Source: Paraphaeosphaeria minitans
Taxonomy: Eukaryota; Ascomycota; Dothideomycetes; Pleosporales; Didymosphaeriaceae
Assembly (NCBI GenBank): GCA_015832175.1
Contig: WJXW01000006.1
Span: 62,001 to 126,000 of the forward strand
DNA length: 64,000 bases
Direction: 5' to 3'
Shown here: in pieces, positions 34,457 to 45,762 of the stretch
How positions within the stretch are numbered: the stretch's first letter is position 1
Layout of the letters: every line of letters begins with the position of its first letter
Made by a program: the position numbers and the translations under genes
Notes under the pieces: model-generated
Told to the model about the DNA's origin: nothing
Database searches by the model: none
Seen by the model: the letters and a program-made list of their open reading frames with translations, nothing else

Positions 34457-35719
34457 TAAATTCTAAGTCTTCCAGAAAAGAGTTGTTTAAAGGAATAGAG
34501 AAATGTAATATAGTCTAGAATAACCCCTTATAAATGCCTTAATTATCGCTAAGTTAGTAGAATAACTATAGAACCTAATTACTACTAGAGACAAAGACTA
34601 CTCTACTATATAAATACTATAACTCTAGAATAAAAAGCTGCGTAAGCTCTTTATACGCTAATAGGCCTATACTAGCACTACCCTAGGCTTATTCACCTTT
34701 ACTATAAGGGGCAGATCTCTATTTACTAGCGTAGACTAGCTAATCCTACACTATAAACTAATTCTAAACCTAACTAAGTTTAGGGGCTTAAAGGCCTAGT
34801 TTAGGGCTTAGAAGGTTATAATAGACTATAAGCTCTAGGCGAATAAGCAGTTTATTAGCTCCCCCTAGAAGGAATAGGCACTAATATAGGACTACTTAGA
34901 TAATACTCTTTAGGATATAGTAGTGGCCTCCTACTAAGCTAGAGGGGCGGATAGCTAGTTTAACTTATAGACGTTTATATAGTACCTTACTTTTATGTAC
35001 ACTAATAAACACGCCTAGTAAAAAGCTAAAGCACGCCTTAATATAATAAGGCAGAATTCTAGAGAGAGTTTGTCTAACTTTTATATCTACTTTAAATAAA
35101 CCTTAGTAAAGGTAAGTAGTAGCTAGTAGAGTAATACTAAGAAACTGCGTAAGTTACGCTACGTAATCTAGCGTAATATCTCTATAGTTACCTTTAACTG
35201 CGATATTCCTAAAGGGGACTATAATATAGCTATTACAAGGTTTTTACAAATTATAGTAGACTTTAAAATAAAGGCCTTAGAAGATAAGATTACTATTTAA
35301 GCTACCTTTTATAAGAGTAGCTAGCCCTCTTTTTAAGGGCAGTAATAGTAACATCTATATAACTCCTATAGTAGCGTTAACCTTAACCTAGCCCTAAGCT
35401 AGCGGAGAGGCAGGTAAATAGCGCCTAAACTAAATACCTAAATATATCTTCTAGCAACGCTAGGACGTAAGCGTGTATATTTACTATAGTAAGCCTAACT
35501 ATATAACTAGAGCCTACTTTAATATACTCTTACTCTAGGCGACTATAACTTAACCTTAGCATAATAAAATAAGTGCCTAGTTAGGAAAAGAGTTACCCCT
35601 AGTTTAGCACTAATATAGGGGCTAAGCGCAATAGTATTAATAGAGGTATAATTAGGGCGAGTTACGATAGTTAGAGTGGCTAGGACTAGAATAGGTATAA
35701 ATAGGCCTACCTTTACCCT

Positions 35720-38700
35720 CTACGTATTCCTTAATAGTATATAGTATATAGAGGCCCTAATTAATATAGGGTGTAAATGCTTTACAGTAATTAGCCCTAG
35801 GCTAGTAGATTTACTTTTACTATAGTATATTATAATTCTAGCCTAGGAGCTAGAATAGGATGCTAGGTTATTACTATAGGCTCTTATTATAGAGATAGTA
35901 GTAGTGCTTTATAATAAATCTAGATAGTAATAGACCTTTTACGCTTATATAATCCCTAACCTTTACTAAGATATAATTTTAGGGGCCCCCTAGCTAGCTA
36001 AATCTAAGGTAGTAGTAGATATCTATAGTAGTAAGATTATAATTAGGGTAGCTAGGGGTCTTATTACCCTTAATATCTAGGTAGTAGAGAGGTAGCGCCT
36101 CCTCGCTACGCTTATAAATAAGAAGGATAACGTAACGCCTTTTAATATTTTAAATAATAACTAAAAAGGAGTATTCTTAACTTTACTCTAAAATATTATC
36201 TAGCTACTTATAATAACGCTTCTTTACATAGTAGGATCCCTACCCCCCTATAACATAGTAGGGCTAGGCCTTACTAAAGATAGTAGAACTCTTCTCTTAG
36301 AACTAGTAGAATACGCTGCTATTTTTAATAAAACTAAGATGTCTAGCCTTCTACTATACTAGGGTATATTAGACTACTATATCTACCTAAAAAAGACCCT
36401 AAGCAGCTCCCTTTTAAGACTACTCTAAGGCCTACTATATAGTATATCTAGAGATTAGCTAGTAGAACTCTAGCGCCAACTTATAGAACTTATAAATAAG
36501 GGCTAAATATAAGCTAGTTTCTTTTTAGTAGGTACTTTAGTCCTTCTAGCCTTAAAGCCTAAGGGGAAATAGCGCCTTTACATTAACTATTAAAACATTA
36601 ATATAATTTCTAAGCTAGATTAGTATTTTTTTCTGCTTATTAAAGAGACACTGCGCACCCTCTTCTAGGCTACTTAGTTTATAAAAGTAGATATCTAAGC
36701 TGCCTTCTATAAGCTATAAGTTATAAAGGGGGAAGAACACTATACTACATTCTATATCTAGTTTAGCCTCTTTAAGTGGTTAGTAGTCCTATTTAGACTT
36801 ACTAGGGCACCTACTATATTTTAGCACTATATTAATAGCGCTCTAAAGCATACCCTAGGCGGTATATATATAGCTTACCTAAATAATATCCTTATTTATA
36901 TAATAGGGTCCCTACGCTAATACTAGGACTATATACGATAAGTGCTCGAACTCCTATAGAAAGCTAGACTATATAGACCTAGGGAAGTATAAATTCGCGA
37001 CAATAGAGGTTAGATACCTAGGGTATCTTATTATAGTAGGTAAAGCTATTTGCCCTAATCTAGTAAAGATATAGGTAATTAATTAATAAAACGCCCCCTT
37101 TATAGTGTATATAGTCTACTACTTTATTCGCTTTACTAACTTCTATTATAACTTTCTTTCCTAATTCTTTACGTAGGCCGCACCCCTATATACCCTTACT
37201 AAGAAAGGGGTCCTATTCTAATAAGGCCTTAAAGAATAAGAGGCCTTTTAGGCCCTAAAGAATATATTTATATAAGGCCCTATCCTAGCGCTCTAGGACC
37301 TAGAGCGCGATACGCTAGTAGAGGCAAATTACTTAAGTAGCGCTACTAGGGCCTACCTCTTATAATATATTAAGAGGATCTAGCACCTTATAGCCTACTA
37401 CTTTATAGCCCTAACACTAGCCTAGCGGAACTACACTATTTACAATAAAGAGCTACTTATAATTATATAGGCTCTATAGGTATAAAAACTAGAACTAATA
37501 GAAGTAGTACGCCCCTTTAAGATTCTAATAGACTATAAAAACCTTAAATACTTTATAAATATCTAAGAATTAAGTAAGCGCTAGTACTAATAGTTAAAGT
37601 TACTCTCTACCTTTTACTTCTACCTCTACTACTAGTCTAGATCCTAGATAACTATACTAGACGCACTAAGCTAGCGTAAGTTAGATATAGCCTAATAGAT
37701 AAAGATAAGCGCTCTACTAATAGTGCCTAGGACTATTTAGGCCACCCTAGTATAGACGTAATCTTTAATAGCACTAGTAGTAGCCTAGATTTTTACTAAC
37801 ACGTATTTATAGGCACTCTAAAACGTAGCTATAGTAAAGTTCCTTTTTTATTATATTAGGCTTAAGGTAGTGCACTGTAGTAACTATATATTTCCTATAG
37901 TAGTTGCTACTTTATAATAAATTAGAAACTATATAATTAGTATATATAAGTTCCTCTTATAGTAAGGAGTTCGTTAGGTCCTAGCTTAAGAATCTTTTAC
38001 TACTACTATTATATAGCGCGTATATAAGTCTCTAGTTATAGGCTACCCTAGGAAGAACTTAACGTTTAAAATTATCTACTAGAACTACTACTAGAATAAT
38101 ATGTCTAAAGACGTTACCTAATTTATACATAATTACTACTACATAGGAGTGTATATAGACTAGCGAAAGTAGTAAGCTCTCCTATAGCTACTCCTAATTA
38201 TAGACTAGTACTAGGCGTAACTTTTAAGAGATGTTATAGTAGACCTCTTCTAGGCCTCTATAGTAGCACTGCGATACCTACTTATAATTACTAATAGGCT
38301 GTTAAAGTATATATAACTAGAAGCTATAACTTCTATAATAGTAGAGCACTATACAGCCTACTTTAATAATATATAGTAGTAGTTTTATAGCTTCCCTATC
38401 TTACTTATTACAGATAGAGGCTTAGACTAGCTAGGGAAGTTCTAGACTACACTATATAAATTAACTAGGATAAAGTAACTCCTCTCTACAGTATACTACC
38501 CCTAGACTAATAGCGGTATAGAGAGGGTAAACTAGAAGGTATTCTTAGTCCTCTATATTATAGTTAACTTTAAATAAATAGACTGGCTAGAGTGCCTCCT
38601 AGCCTACTAGCTTATCTTAAATAATAAAGCATTTACTACTAGAGTCCTAAGCCTAAACTTTCTACTAAATAGATATTATATTAATCTCTTTAAGAGAATC

Positions 38701-39270
38701 CCTTTACTAGTAAAGTCTAGTTATACCTCTACTAGAAGAGTAAAGCGCTTTCTAGACTACCTTAAAAAAGGGATAGCTTTAGCCTAGGCTACTATTACTT
38801 ATAGGTAGTAGCGTACTATAGAGCCTATAAACTATACCTACCGCCCTATAGAGTAATTCTAAGTTAGAGATAAAATATAGTTCTCGCTACGTAATATAAA
38901 AACTTACTAGCTAAAGAAGAAACTTAACTAGTTTAAGATTAAATACACTATAATTACTATACTATCCCTACTTATAGTAACGCTAGACCTATTTAGTAAT
39001 CTTTATAAAACTGTCTACGTTAACCTCCTTAAGTAAGCGGTAGACAATTCCTTATTTAGTTAGACCTAGGCTAATACCTAGCTAGGCCTAGCCCTAGAGC
39101 TAAAAGAAGCAGACCTAGACCTACGTAAATAAGAGGTAGAGGAGGTCCTACGTACTAAGAACGCCTAGGGTAAATAATAATAGGCCCTAGTAAAGTAAAC
39201 TAGATAGGTATTACTAACTTAGGTGCTAGTTAAAAACATTATAAACACTATAGCTCTAAACTATTTTAAG
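35720..39270 (+). pseudogene. RLG-2a pol polyprotein: protease, reverse transcriptase, RNase H, integrase
   Basis: Conceptual translation with TAG/TAA read through shows a protease segment (ALINIG for ALVDSG, about 35770), reverse transcriptase with YINYQNIN and the catalytic box read as YLNN (36896-36907, both Asp of YLDD changed to Asn), RNase H (about 37220-37640; IIQALQ and DYKN segments), and an integrase core with ITDRG and an ERVNQ segment (about 38000-38780). A stretch at 39110-39270 fits a worn chromodomain. This is the order of Ty3/Gypsy pol, and the copy is dead. Confidence 0.8.
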
Positions 39271-39761
39271 GCCGCCTAGGGGGAATATAGGCATAATAAT
39301 AGTCCTATTTAGCCTATAGGGAAGAACACATAAATATTATAAGAGAAACTATAATATATAGCTAAGAAAGTTAGAATAGACGTAGGTTAAGTTTAGTATA
39401 GAAAGGAAAGAGTAAAAAAGGGACAAAGGGAGGTAAAGTAATATAAATATAAGAAGACTATAATAGCGACGCACCGCTAAGGTAACAGACATATAATAAT
39501 TATATTAGAAAAAGTAGGAGCGCTGTCCTATCGCCTTATAATAATAAGGAATAAATAAACCACCTAATAAGGGCTCTCACTATAAGACTACCTTAGGGCC
39601 GCCTCTACACTATAAGGAAACCTTTACTAAAATAATAATAAGTTCTTAATAGAAGAATAACACCTATAACACTACCACCTTACTATAGCACTATATTCCT
39701 AAGATCTCTAAGGTTTACCTTTTAACTATAAGACGTTTTAAACTAAGTAAGGACTAGGGTA

Positions 39762-39953
39762 TATAATAGGCTAGGGCATAGCCCTAGCCTTTAGAAAGAT
39801 TTGAGGGAAAGGAACTGTCCTAAAAAAGTGAACCTACTAAGGAAAACTCTTCTTATAAGCAGTACACCCCCCTATAGAGACTTAATACCTAGAATTTATC
39901 CTTTACATTTAACACTTACAGTTCTATTAACTCTCTAAGGCTAGGCCATAATA
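39762..39953 (+). repeat. RLG-2a 3' LTR (192 bp)
   Basis: Same length as the 5' LTR. The ends TATAATAGG and CATAATA have lost the canonical TG and CA through decay. It is followed by TSD TTTTA. Confidence 0.85.
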
Positions 39954-40118
39954 TTTTATAGCACTTATTAATAATGTACTTTATAAATATCTAGATATAT
40001 TTATTATTGCGTATATAAATAATATTTTTATTTTTTCTAAAAACGAATCTAACTACACTAAGCACATATAAATAGTATTAGAACCACTAGATAAAGTATT
40101 CCTTTATATTAAACTTAA
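39954..40118 (+). mobile_element. RLG-1e, piece 2: reverse transcriptase continued
   Basis: Resumes exactly where RLG-2a interrupted RLG-1e (repeating the TSD) and matches 44428-44600 of RLG-1c. It includes the YIDD box region read as YINN (about 40010-40030) and ends at the RLC-1b insertion with the TSD CTTAA (40114-40118). Confidence 0.8.
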
Positions 40119-40356
40119 TGTTTATATAGTGGATCGTATGAGTAGCACTAAGTAAAGTGGGGCCCTACCTGCCTATAGGGGCCTGTATAATGGCCCACTG
40201 CTTAGGGCAGCGCTAAGAGGCAGGGACTATATGAGGTCCTTAGTACCCCTTCGTACAATAGACAAGACGTAATTAATTAAACCTACTTCCTACCCTTTAC
40301 ACGATAGTATACTATTAATCCTTAAATACTTAATTATAGATTAAGCTAAACCTACA
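40119..40356 (+). repeat. RLC-1b 5' LTR (238 bp)
   Basis: Begins TGTTTATATAGTGGATCG and ends AAACCTACA. It is equal in length to its partner at 56070. Confidence 0.88.
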
Positions 40357-40479
40357 CTAATTAGTAGTTAATTCTAATTAACTATAAACTAGTAAGGTCT
40401 AAAGACAGAGTGCCCTATAAGCTAGATGCGTAGGCTCTATATTATTACCTTTACTAGAGATCGAATTTTGGATTGTATA

Positions 40480-41024
40480 ATAAGTAGAAACAAAGTATAC
40501 ATATTTATAAAGAGTTATATAATCTAGTCTAAGCTATTCTACAGGAAGAAAGGAGATAGTAAACCCCCTTATAACCCTAAAAAACACATTACATAATTAA
40601 ACTAGCAATAACCAAATACAGACACGTCGCACGACTAAGAAAAACAATAATAATAATATAGCGTTAAGACTAGTAGACTTCCTAGAAGAACTATAACCTA
40701 AGAATGTCGCGCAATAATTAATGCTACCTCCTTAGTAAGAAGATAAAGTAACATAACTTTAATAAGTAGAGGAAGTAATAAATATTAAGGCTATTACCTT
40801 AAGAGGAGAGATTACATAAAAGTACTAGATAAATAGAGTAGATTTACACAGCTACCTACTACCTTCTCTAAAATAGCTAAACACTTATATAGTGTATATA
40901 ATTACGTAATATCGCGTAAGTAGCCTTAAAGGTAAAGAGGTAATCTCTTCTTATACTAAAGATTTTAATAACTAGAAAGAGAAAGCCTTTAATAAGGTTA
41001 GTTATATAGTAAGAAGAGAGCTTA
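40480..41024 (+). pseudogene. RLC-1b gag, N-terminal part
   Basis: A plus-strand frame with stops only at likely Gln codons runs from about 40480 to the RLG-1c insertion at 41024. It includes a basic/Asn-rich stretch and LRLVDFLEELQPKNVAQQLM. It continues beyond the Gypsy from about 54807. It is assigned to gag by position and by the zinc knuckle in the continuation. Confidence 0.6.
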
Positions 41025-41488
41025 TGTTAGGATCCGGTCGTGCGCGAGTAGTGGGGCACAAGCTTATTATACTTCTAGACCACTGGTCTGCTGGAGTTAG
41101 CTAACTAAGTAGTTAGGTAACAGGTTACGGGTCCTAGGGGTCCCAAAGACCACACGGGCCTCGCCCGTACAGGAGCTCTAGGACACATAGGTCTCACTCG
41201 CACAGGGCTGTAGGACATATAGGACTCTAGGATATATAGGACTATAGGATATATAGGACTCTAGGACGTGTGGAATTACGTAGTATATAGGAACGCGAGA
41301 ATAAGCTTCTTATACTTATATTTAATCTATTTATTAATCTATTATTTAGATTCTAGTAGACTAAATTATTAACTTATTACACTTTATAAGATACTATTAT
41401 ATTAATAAGACCTTCTACCTTCTGTAAGTACTCCTGCCTAAGAACTAACCTTAACCCTTTAGGACTAGTTACCCTTTTAGATTTAACA
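41025..41488 (+). repeat. RLG-1c 5' LTR (464 bp, U3 type 2)
   Basis: Begins TGTTAGGATCCGG and ends GATTTAACA. It is the least decayed RLG-1 LTR. The U3 part holds five or so tandem copies of a 17-bp unit like CTAGGACATATAGGACT (41180-41270). The last 200 bp (from CGAGAATAAGC) are the shared R-U5 part. Confidence 0.9.
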
Positions 41489-41559
41489 TCTTAAACACCC
41501 TTAATATAAGTACTTCACAAACTCCTACCTCTTTCACAGCTTTAGGTACCGCCAAGATT

Positions 41560-42540
41560 ACTCCTATAAAGGATAGTAGTAAGGCGCACAAACCTAATCT
41601 CTACTTTAGTAAATAATCTTAAACTAACGTCTAGATTCTCTAGTTAGACCTCTACTTCTTTAACTTAGACAAACCCTTTAAAAATAAGAAAAAGGTTATC
41701 TTTGTAGTAATATACATACAAGGAGATATAGGATTATAGATCTATCCCTACCTTAAAAAGTACCTAGGAATAGACTACAATAATAATAATAATAATTATG
41801 TAAACAAACACGCTAATATAGTTAATATTATTAAGGATTATAACAACTTTAAAAAATACCTTAAACAACTCTTTAGAATTGCTAATAAGGACTCTATTAC
41901 AAAAGTAAAGATTTAAACTATAACTTAAAAATAATTAGTAGCTAAATATATAGCTAAGTTTTATAGGTACGCTGTGTAGCTTAACTAGAATAATAAATCT
42001 CTTTAAGATATGTACAAATAAAGACTTAAATAGAAACTACGTAAAAAACTCTTACGTAGTAGTGCGCAAATTACTAACCTTAAAGAACTATATAAAGAAA
42101 CTATTAGGATTAAAAGAGAATAGTTTTTACTATAATAAGAGTTCTACTAAAACTTTAAGGTAATAAGCTTTAGATAACTAGCAAAAGTAGTTTATAAAAA
42201 CCCTATTAGAATTGTCTAAAAGCAATAGCTAAGGAACTACTAGAGATACAAACTAATAGAAGATGTCTAGTTTAACTATATAGGCAAAGAAAAAAGAGGA
42301 AGGATAGGCCCTAAGCAGCCTAATAAACGCGTTTCTAATAGAAGTTAATAATTAATAACTAAGACCTGTAAATGCTTTATATGTGGTAAACTAGACTATA
42401 TAGCTAGGAACTATAGATCGAAGAACAAAGTCTATTAAACTAAGTTAAATATACTAACTATTAAGGACTAAGAACCTAATAAGGAATAGGAAGTTATTAT
42501 AACACTATTTAGTTACTAATACGTTACACTAGAATAAAGT
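41560..42540 (+). pseudogene. RLG-1c gag with CCHC zinc knuckle
   Basis: One frame can be followed with only RIP-type stops. It begins near TAKITPIKDSS and carries a capsid-like region (KYLGIDYNNNNNNY and KYIAKFYRYAVQLNQ). A zinc knuckle at about 42369-42410 reads CFICGKLDYIARNY; this is C-x2-C-x4-H-x4-C with His and the last Cys both changed to Tyr. Family role: it forms the virus-like particle and binds the RNA. Confidence 0.8.
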
Positions 42541-42699
42541 AAGTAATTAGATTTACTTAACTCACAATTATATAAAGAACTAGAAGATAACTCTACTGTA
42601 TACTATAACGTAAAAGACGTAAAGAGATACTAAGATCTCCTACGCCTTACTTACAAAGTAGGTAGGAAGAAAATAACCCTATGTTACCTAAGTATAAAC

Positions 42700-43330
42700 T
42701 AAATATTTAGGACTACATAGAACCCCACTAGGCACTAAAAGGGATGCGACCCTACAAAAATAAGGAATTAGACTACGCACTAAAGTACTACCTAGACTAC
42801 TAAAATCCTACACACTAATTCTATATATAGACGTATTACAAAGAACTAATATGCGCACAACATAAGGTAGAGAAAGAAGAGAATAAGGAATAACTTAGAA
42901 GGAAACTACACTATAGATAAATATAGATAGACTACCCTATCGCAGCCTGTGATAAACACCTCTAGAATAAATAATAAGTAAAATACTTTCCTTACCTCAC
43001 GCTAAAGGGCAATAAATACTGTAATATACTTATTAATAGAGACTATATATAACTATACTAGTACACGTGTCTAAACTAAGACTATAAATACTACTATATA
43101 GCTAAACATTTAGATAGCTTTAAAAACTACCCTACGTAAGAAGTAATAACAGAACTACTAATTTAACTAGTACACAGGAATAGTAAAGACTACAGGAGGA
43201 GAAACAGCAGAATATTCTTATAGGAAGAAAAAGAAAATCTATATAAGCTATGTACTTAAAAACAACAACAGAAGTAGATACTTAGAAACGCATACTAGGC
43301 ACCTAAACTTAATTATAACTTACATAAATA
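42700..43330 (+). pseudogene. RLG-1c Cys/His-rich linker between gag and protease
   Basis: Between the zinc knuckle and protease a conserved frame reads CAQHKVEKEE, PIAACDKHL, KYFPYLTLKGNKYC, YQYTCLNQDYKYYYIAKHLD. The cysteines and histidines are spaced like a metal-binding fold. The same region occurs in RLG-1a (about 14880-15100, minus) and RLG-1d (about 49350-49600, minus). I know no function for it. Confidence 0.5.
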
Positions 43331-43379
43331 GATATCTTTTTTAGGTCTAAACTTAAACAAGAAAACGCCTTTATTAAAT

Positions 43380-44792
43380 TAAATACTATAGTAAGAACAG
43401 TATTAGTTAAACTACTAGTATAGCTTAAAGGAATAAAGGCTTAAGCTCTTATAGACTTAGGAGTAGAAAGGAACTTTATATCTTATTAGATAGTAAGACA
43501 AGCAGGACTTATAATATTAGAGAAAAAAGTACCCTATATTGTCTATATCGCAAATAGATCCCTAATGCCTAAGACACCTTAGATATATTAGGAGGTCACT
43601 ACTATAATAATAGTCTAAGGATATAGAGAGGAACTTACCTTAGATGTCTTACTAGGATCTAAGTATAAGTTAGTCTTAGAATTACCTTAGTTAATAATAT
43701 ATAAACCGCAGATTAACTAAGGTATAAAGAAAATATTATTTAAACGCTATAATTATGTATTATAAGCAAAGCCTATGCATTAACAAAAAATAATAGTAGA
43801 TAAGGGAGTTATTAACAATATAATACTGCGATAGATAGTTAAAAAACAGAAGCACACATTAGTAGACACTAGTAGGAACTACTAGGTTAAGAAGCGCAAA
43901 AAGGAGGACAATAGTATACTTTTCACCTTACTAAGAGAGTATAGGAAATAGACATATATATTTATAGAAAAGAAAGGAAAAGTAAACCTACCTAAACATT
44001 AACCCTAGGATCTTATAATAGATCTAGAAGAAGGGAAGACACTACCCTTTAAACTACTATATAGTAAGACAGGAGAAGAACTTCTTAAGGAACGTAATTT
44101 TATTAAGATAAACCTTAAGAAAGGATAAATATAAACATTAAAGTTACTAGCAGTAAGCCCTTTTATGTTTATTAAGAAAAAGGATAGATTAGATAGACTA
44201 TACGTTAACTACTAATAACTTAATAATATAATAATAAAGAACTAATATCTACTACTAAATATTATAGAGCTACAAGATTAACTATCTTAAGCTAAGATAT
44301 TTATAATAATAGATCTAAGAGACAGTTACCACCTTATACAAATTAAGAAAGGTAAAGAATAGAAAATAGTGTTTTAATTACACTACAGACTATTTTAAGA
44401 TAAGGTTATACCTTTTAGACTTACAAACGCACTAGTAGCTTTTATAGCACTTATTAACAACGTACTCTATAAACATCTAGACATATTTATCATCGCGTAT
44501 ATAGATAATATCCTTGTCTTTTCTAAAAACGAATTAGACCACACTAAGCATGTACAGATAGTACTAAAAGCACTAGACAAAGTATACCTTTATATTAAAC
44601 TTAAGAAATATAAGTTTAACGTTAAATAACTTAAATTCCCAGGACACATTGTTACTATAGAAGGAATTAAGATGGCACTAAGTAAAATTAAATATATTAA
44701 GAACTAGCTAATACTAAAGATAGCTAAGAACATCTAAGAATTCTTAAGATTCTATAGATTTAACTAACAATTTATCTAAAATTACGTAAAGG
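43380..44792 (+). pseudogene. RLG-1c pol, first part: protease and reverse transcriptase
   Basis: Protease active-site segment ALIDLG (for ALIDSG) lies at about 43450. Reverse transcriptase follows with NFIKINLKKG, SPFMFIKKK, LYVNYQQLN and the catalytic box YIDN (44498-44509; second Asp of YIDD changed to Asn). The frame is cut within the sequence just after reverse transcriptase by RLG-1d and resumes at 51816. Confidence 0.82.
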
Positions 44793-45207
44793 TGTTAAAT
44801 CTAAGAGGGTAGCTAGTCCTAAAGGGTTAAGGTTGGTTCTTGGGCAGGAGTACTTACAGAAGGTGAAAGGTCTTGTTAATACAATAGTATCTTATAAAGT
44901 GTAACAAGTTAACAATTTAGTCTACTAGAATCTAAACAATAGATTAATAAATAGATTAAACAACACAAGTATAGAGAGCCTATCCTTGCGTTCCTATATA
45001 CTAAGGCTACTCTACTACTTAGTGCTACTAAGTAACTAAGCACTTTATGTAACCTACTCTACTACTTAGTGCTGCTAAGTAACTAAGCACATTATATAAC
45101 CTAATCTAAGTTACTTAGCGTCTCTTTATTATATTTATTACCTCTATTGTCACTTTATTACATCTTTATAAGCGCCTAAGTCCTACGTTGTTATCTAGTA
45201 CGTAATA
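44793..45207 (-). repeat. RLG-1d 3' LTR (415 bp, U3 type 3)
   Basis: Shared R-U5 part up to about 45000, then the type-3 module. The module contains two tandem copies of about 53 bp beginning CTACTCTACTACTTAGTGCT. It ends ACGTAATA (CA changed to TA). Confidence 0.87.
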
Positions 45208-45244
45208 TTATCCCCTCCCTTTCTATTCTTTATCTTAAAGAATT

Positions 45245-45762
45245 ATGCCTACTAACTATAATTCTATAAAGGGTTGTCACGGCCTTATCTCTACTATTAA
45301 AAACTATAGAGTAGTTATAGTGTTAAAGTACTCCTTCTATAAATCGTATTCTTGCGTTTATAAAGTCTATATTAGCTTAGAAAAGTGTAGTAAGTGTTAG
45401 AAATAAGGCTTAAAGTGTAATATAGCTATTACTAGGAATAAGTTTTTACAGTTAATTACTAAAAAAAAGAAATTAAAGGCGCAAATGTTAGAGGCGTAAA
45501 AAGAATAAGATATAGTGTTTAAAGTCCTACGCATAGCGCACACAAAAGAAGATTAGTTATTAAAATAATTAGCGTGAAATAAAAACTATACTAGCGAGGT
45601 TATCGCAGTAGAGAGTGCTACGCTAATAGAGTTAAAGTTAGAGGAGGACTTAGCCTATCCTACTTAGCCTACTAGTCTAGCTAAACTTAGCACATCTATA
45701 TAGTCTGTAATAGATAACCTGCCTCTAGAGTTCTAGAATAATTTCTTAGCGTTACTATCTTA
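45245..45762 (+). pseudogene. Antisense ORF of RLG-1d: CxxC(x6)C plus coiled-coil region
   Basis: Best preserved copy. A single plus-strand frame starts at ATG 45245 and runs to TAG at 45760-45762, about 172 codons, broken only by TAG/TAA (plus one TGA) stops that fit decayed Gln, Trp or Arg codons. It reads MPTNYNSIKGCHGLIS at the start, then CVYKVYIS, the motif CSKCQKQGLKCN with all three Cys intact, and a charged helical stretch (LITKKKKLKAQMLEAQKE). It lies convergent to pol, 37 bp inside the 3' LTR. The Cys motif resembles the first half of a fungal binuclear zinc cluster, but the usual second CxxxxC half is not evident. Function unknown. Confidence 0.65.

Larger units (their letters stand above)
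34265..39953 (+). mobile_element. RLG-2a: full-length Ty3/Gypsy element
   Basis: LTRs of 192 bp lie at 34265-34456 and 39762-39953 (TGTAATAGG at the left start, TATAATAGG at the right). The TSD is TTCTA on the left (34260-34264) and TTTTA on the right (39954-39958), differing by one C-to-T change. It is inserted in reverse transcriptase of RLG-1e. Plus-strand order: gag (about 34520-35360), protease, reverse transcriptase, RNase H, integrase and a decayed chromodomain-like end (about 39110-39270). RIP is heavy. Confidence 0.87.

Noticed and set aside
41180..41270. Possible CRISPR-like short tandem array
   Set aside because: The 17-bp units are directly adjacent without unique spacers and lie within a fungal LTR U3.
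45245..45762. Antisense ORF as a full fungal Zn2Cys6 transcription factor
   Set aside because: Only three cysteines (CxxC, then C after six) are conserved; the second half of the binuclear cluster and the usual basic linker are missing.
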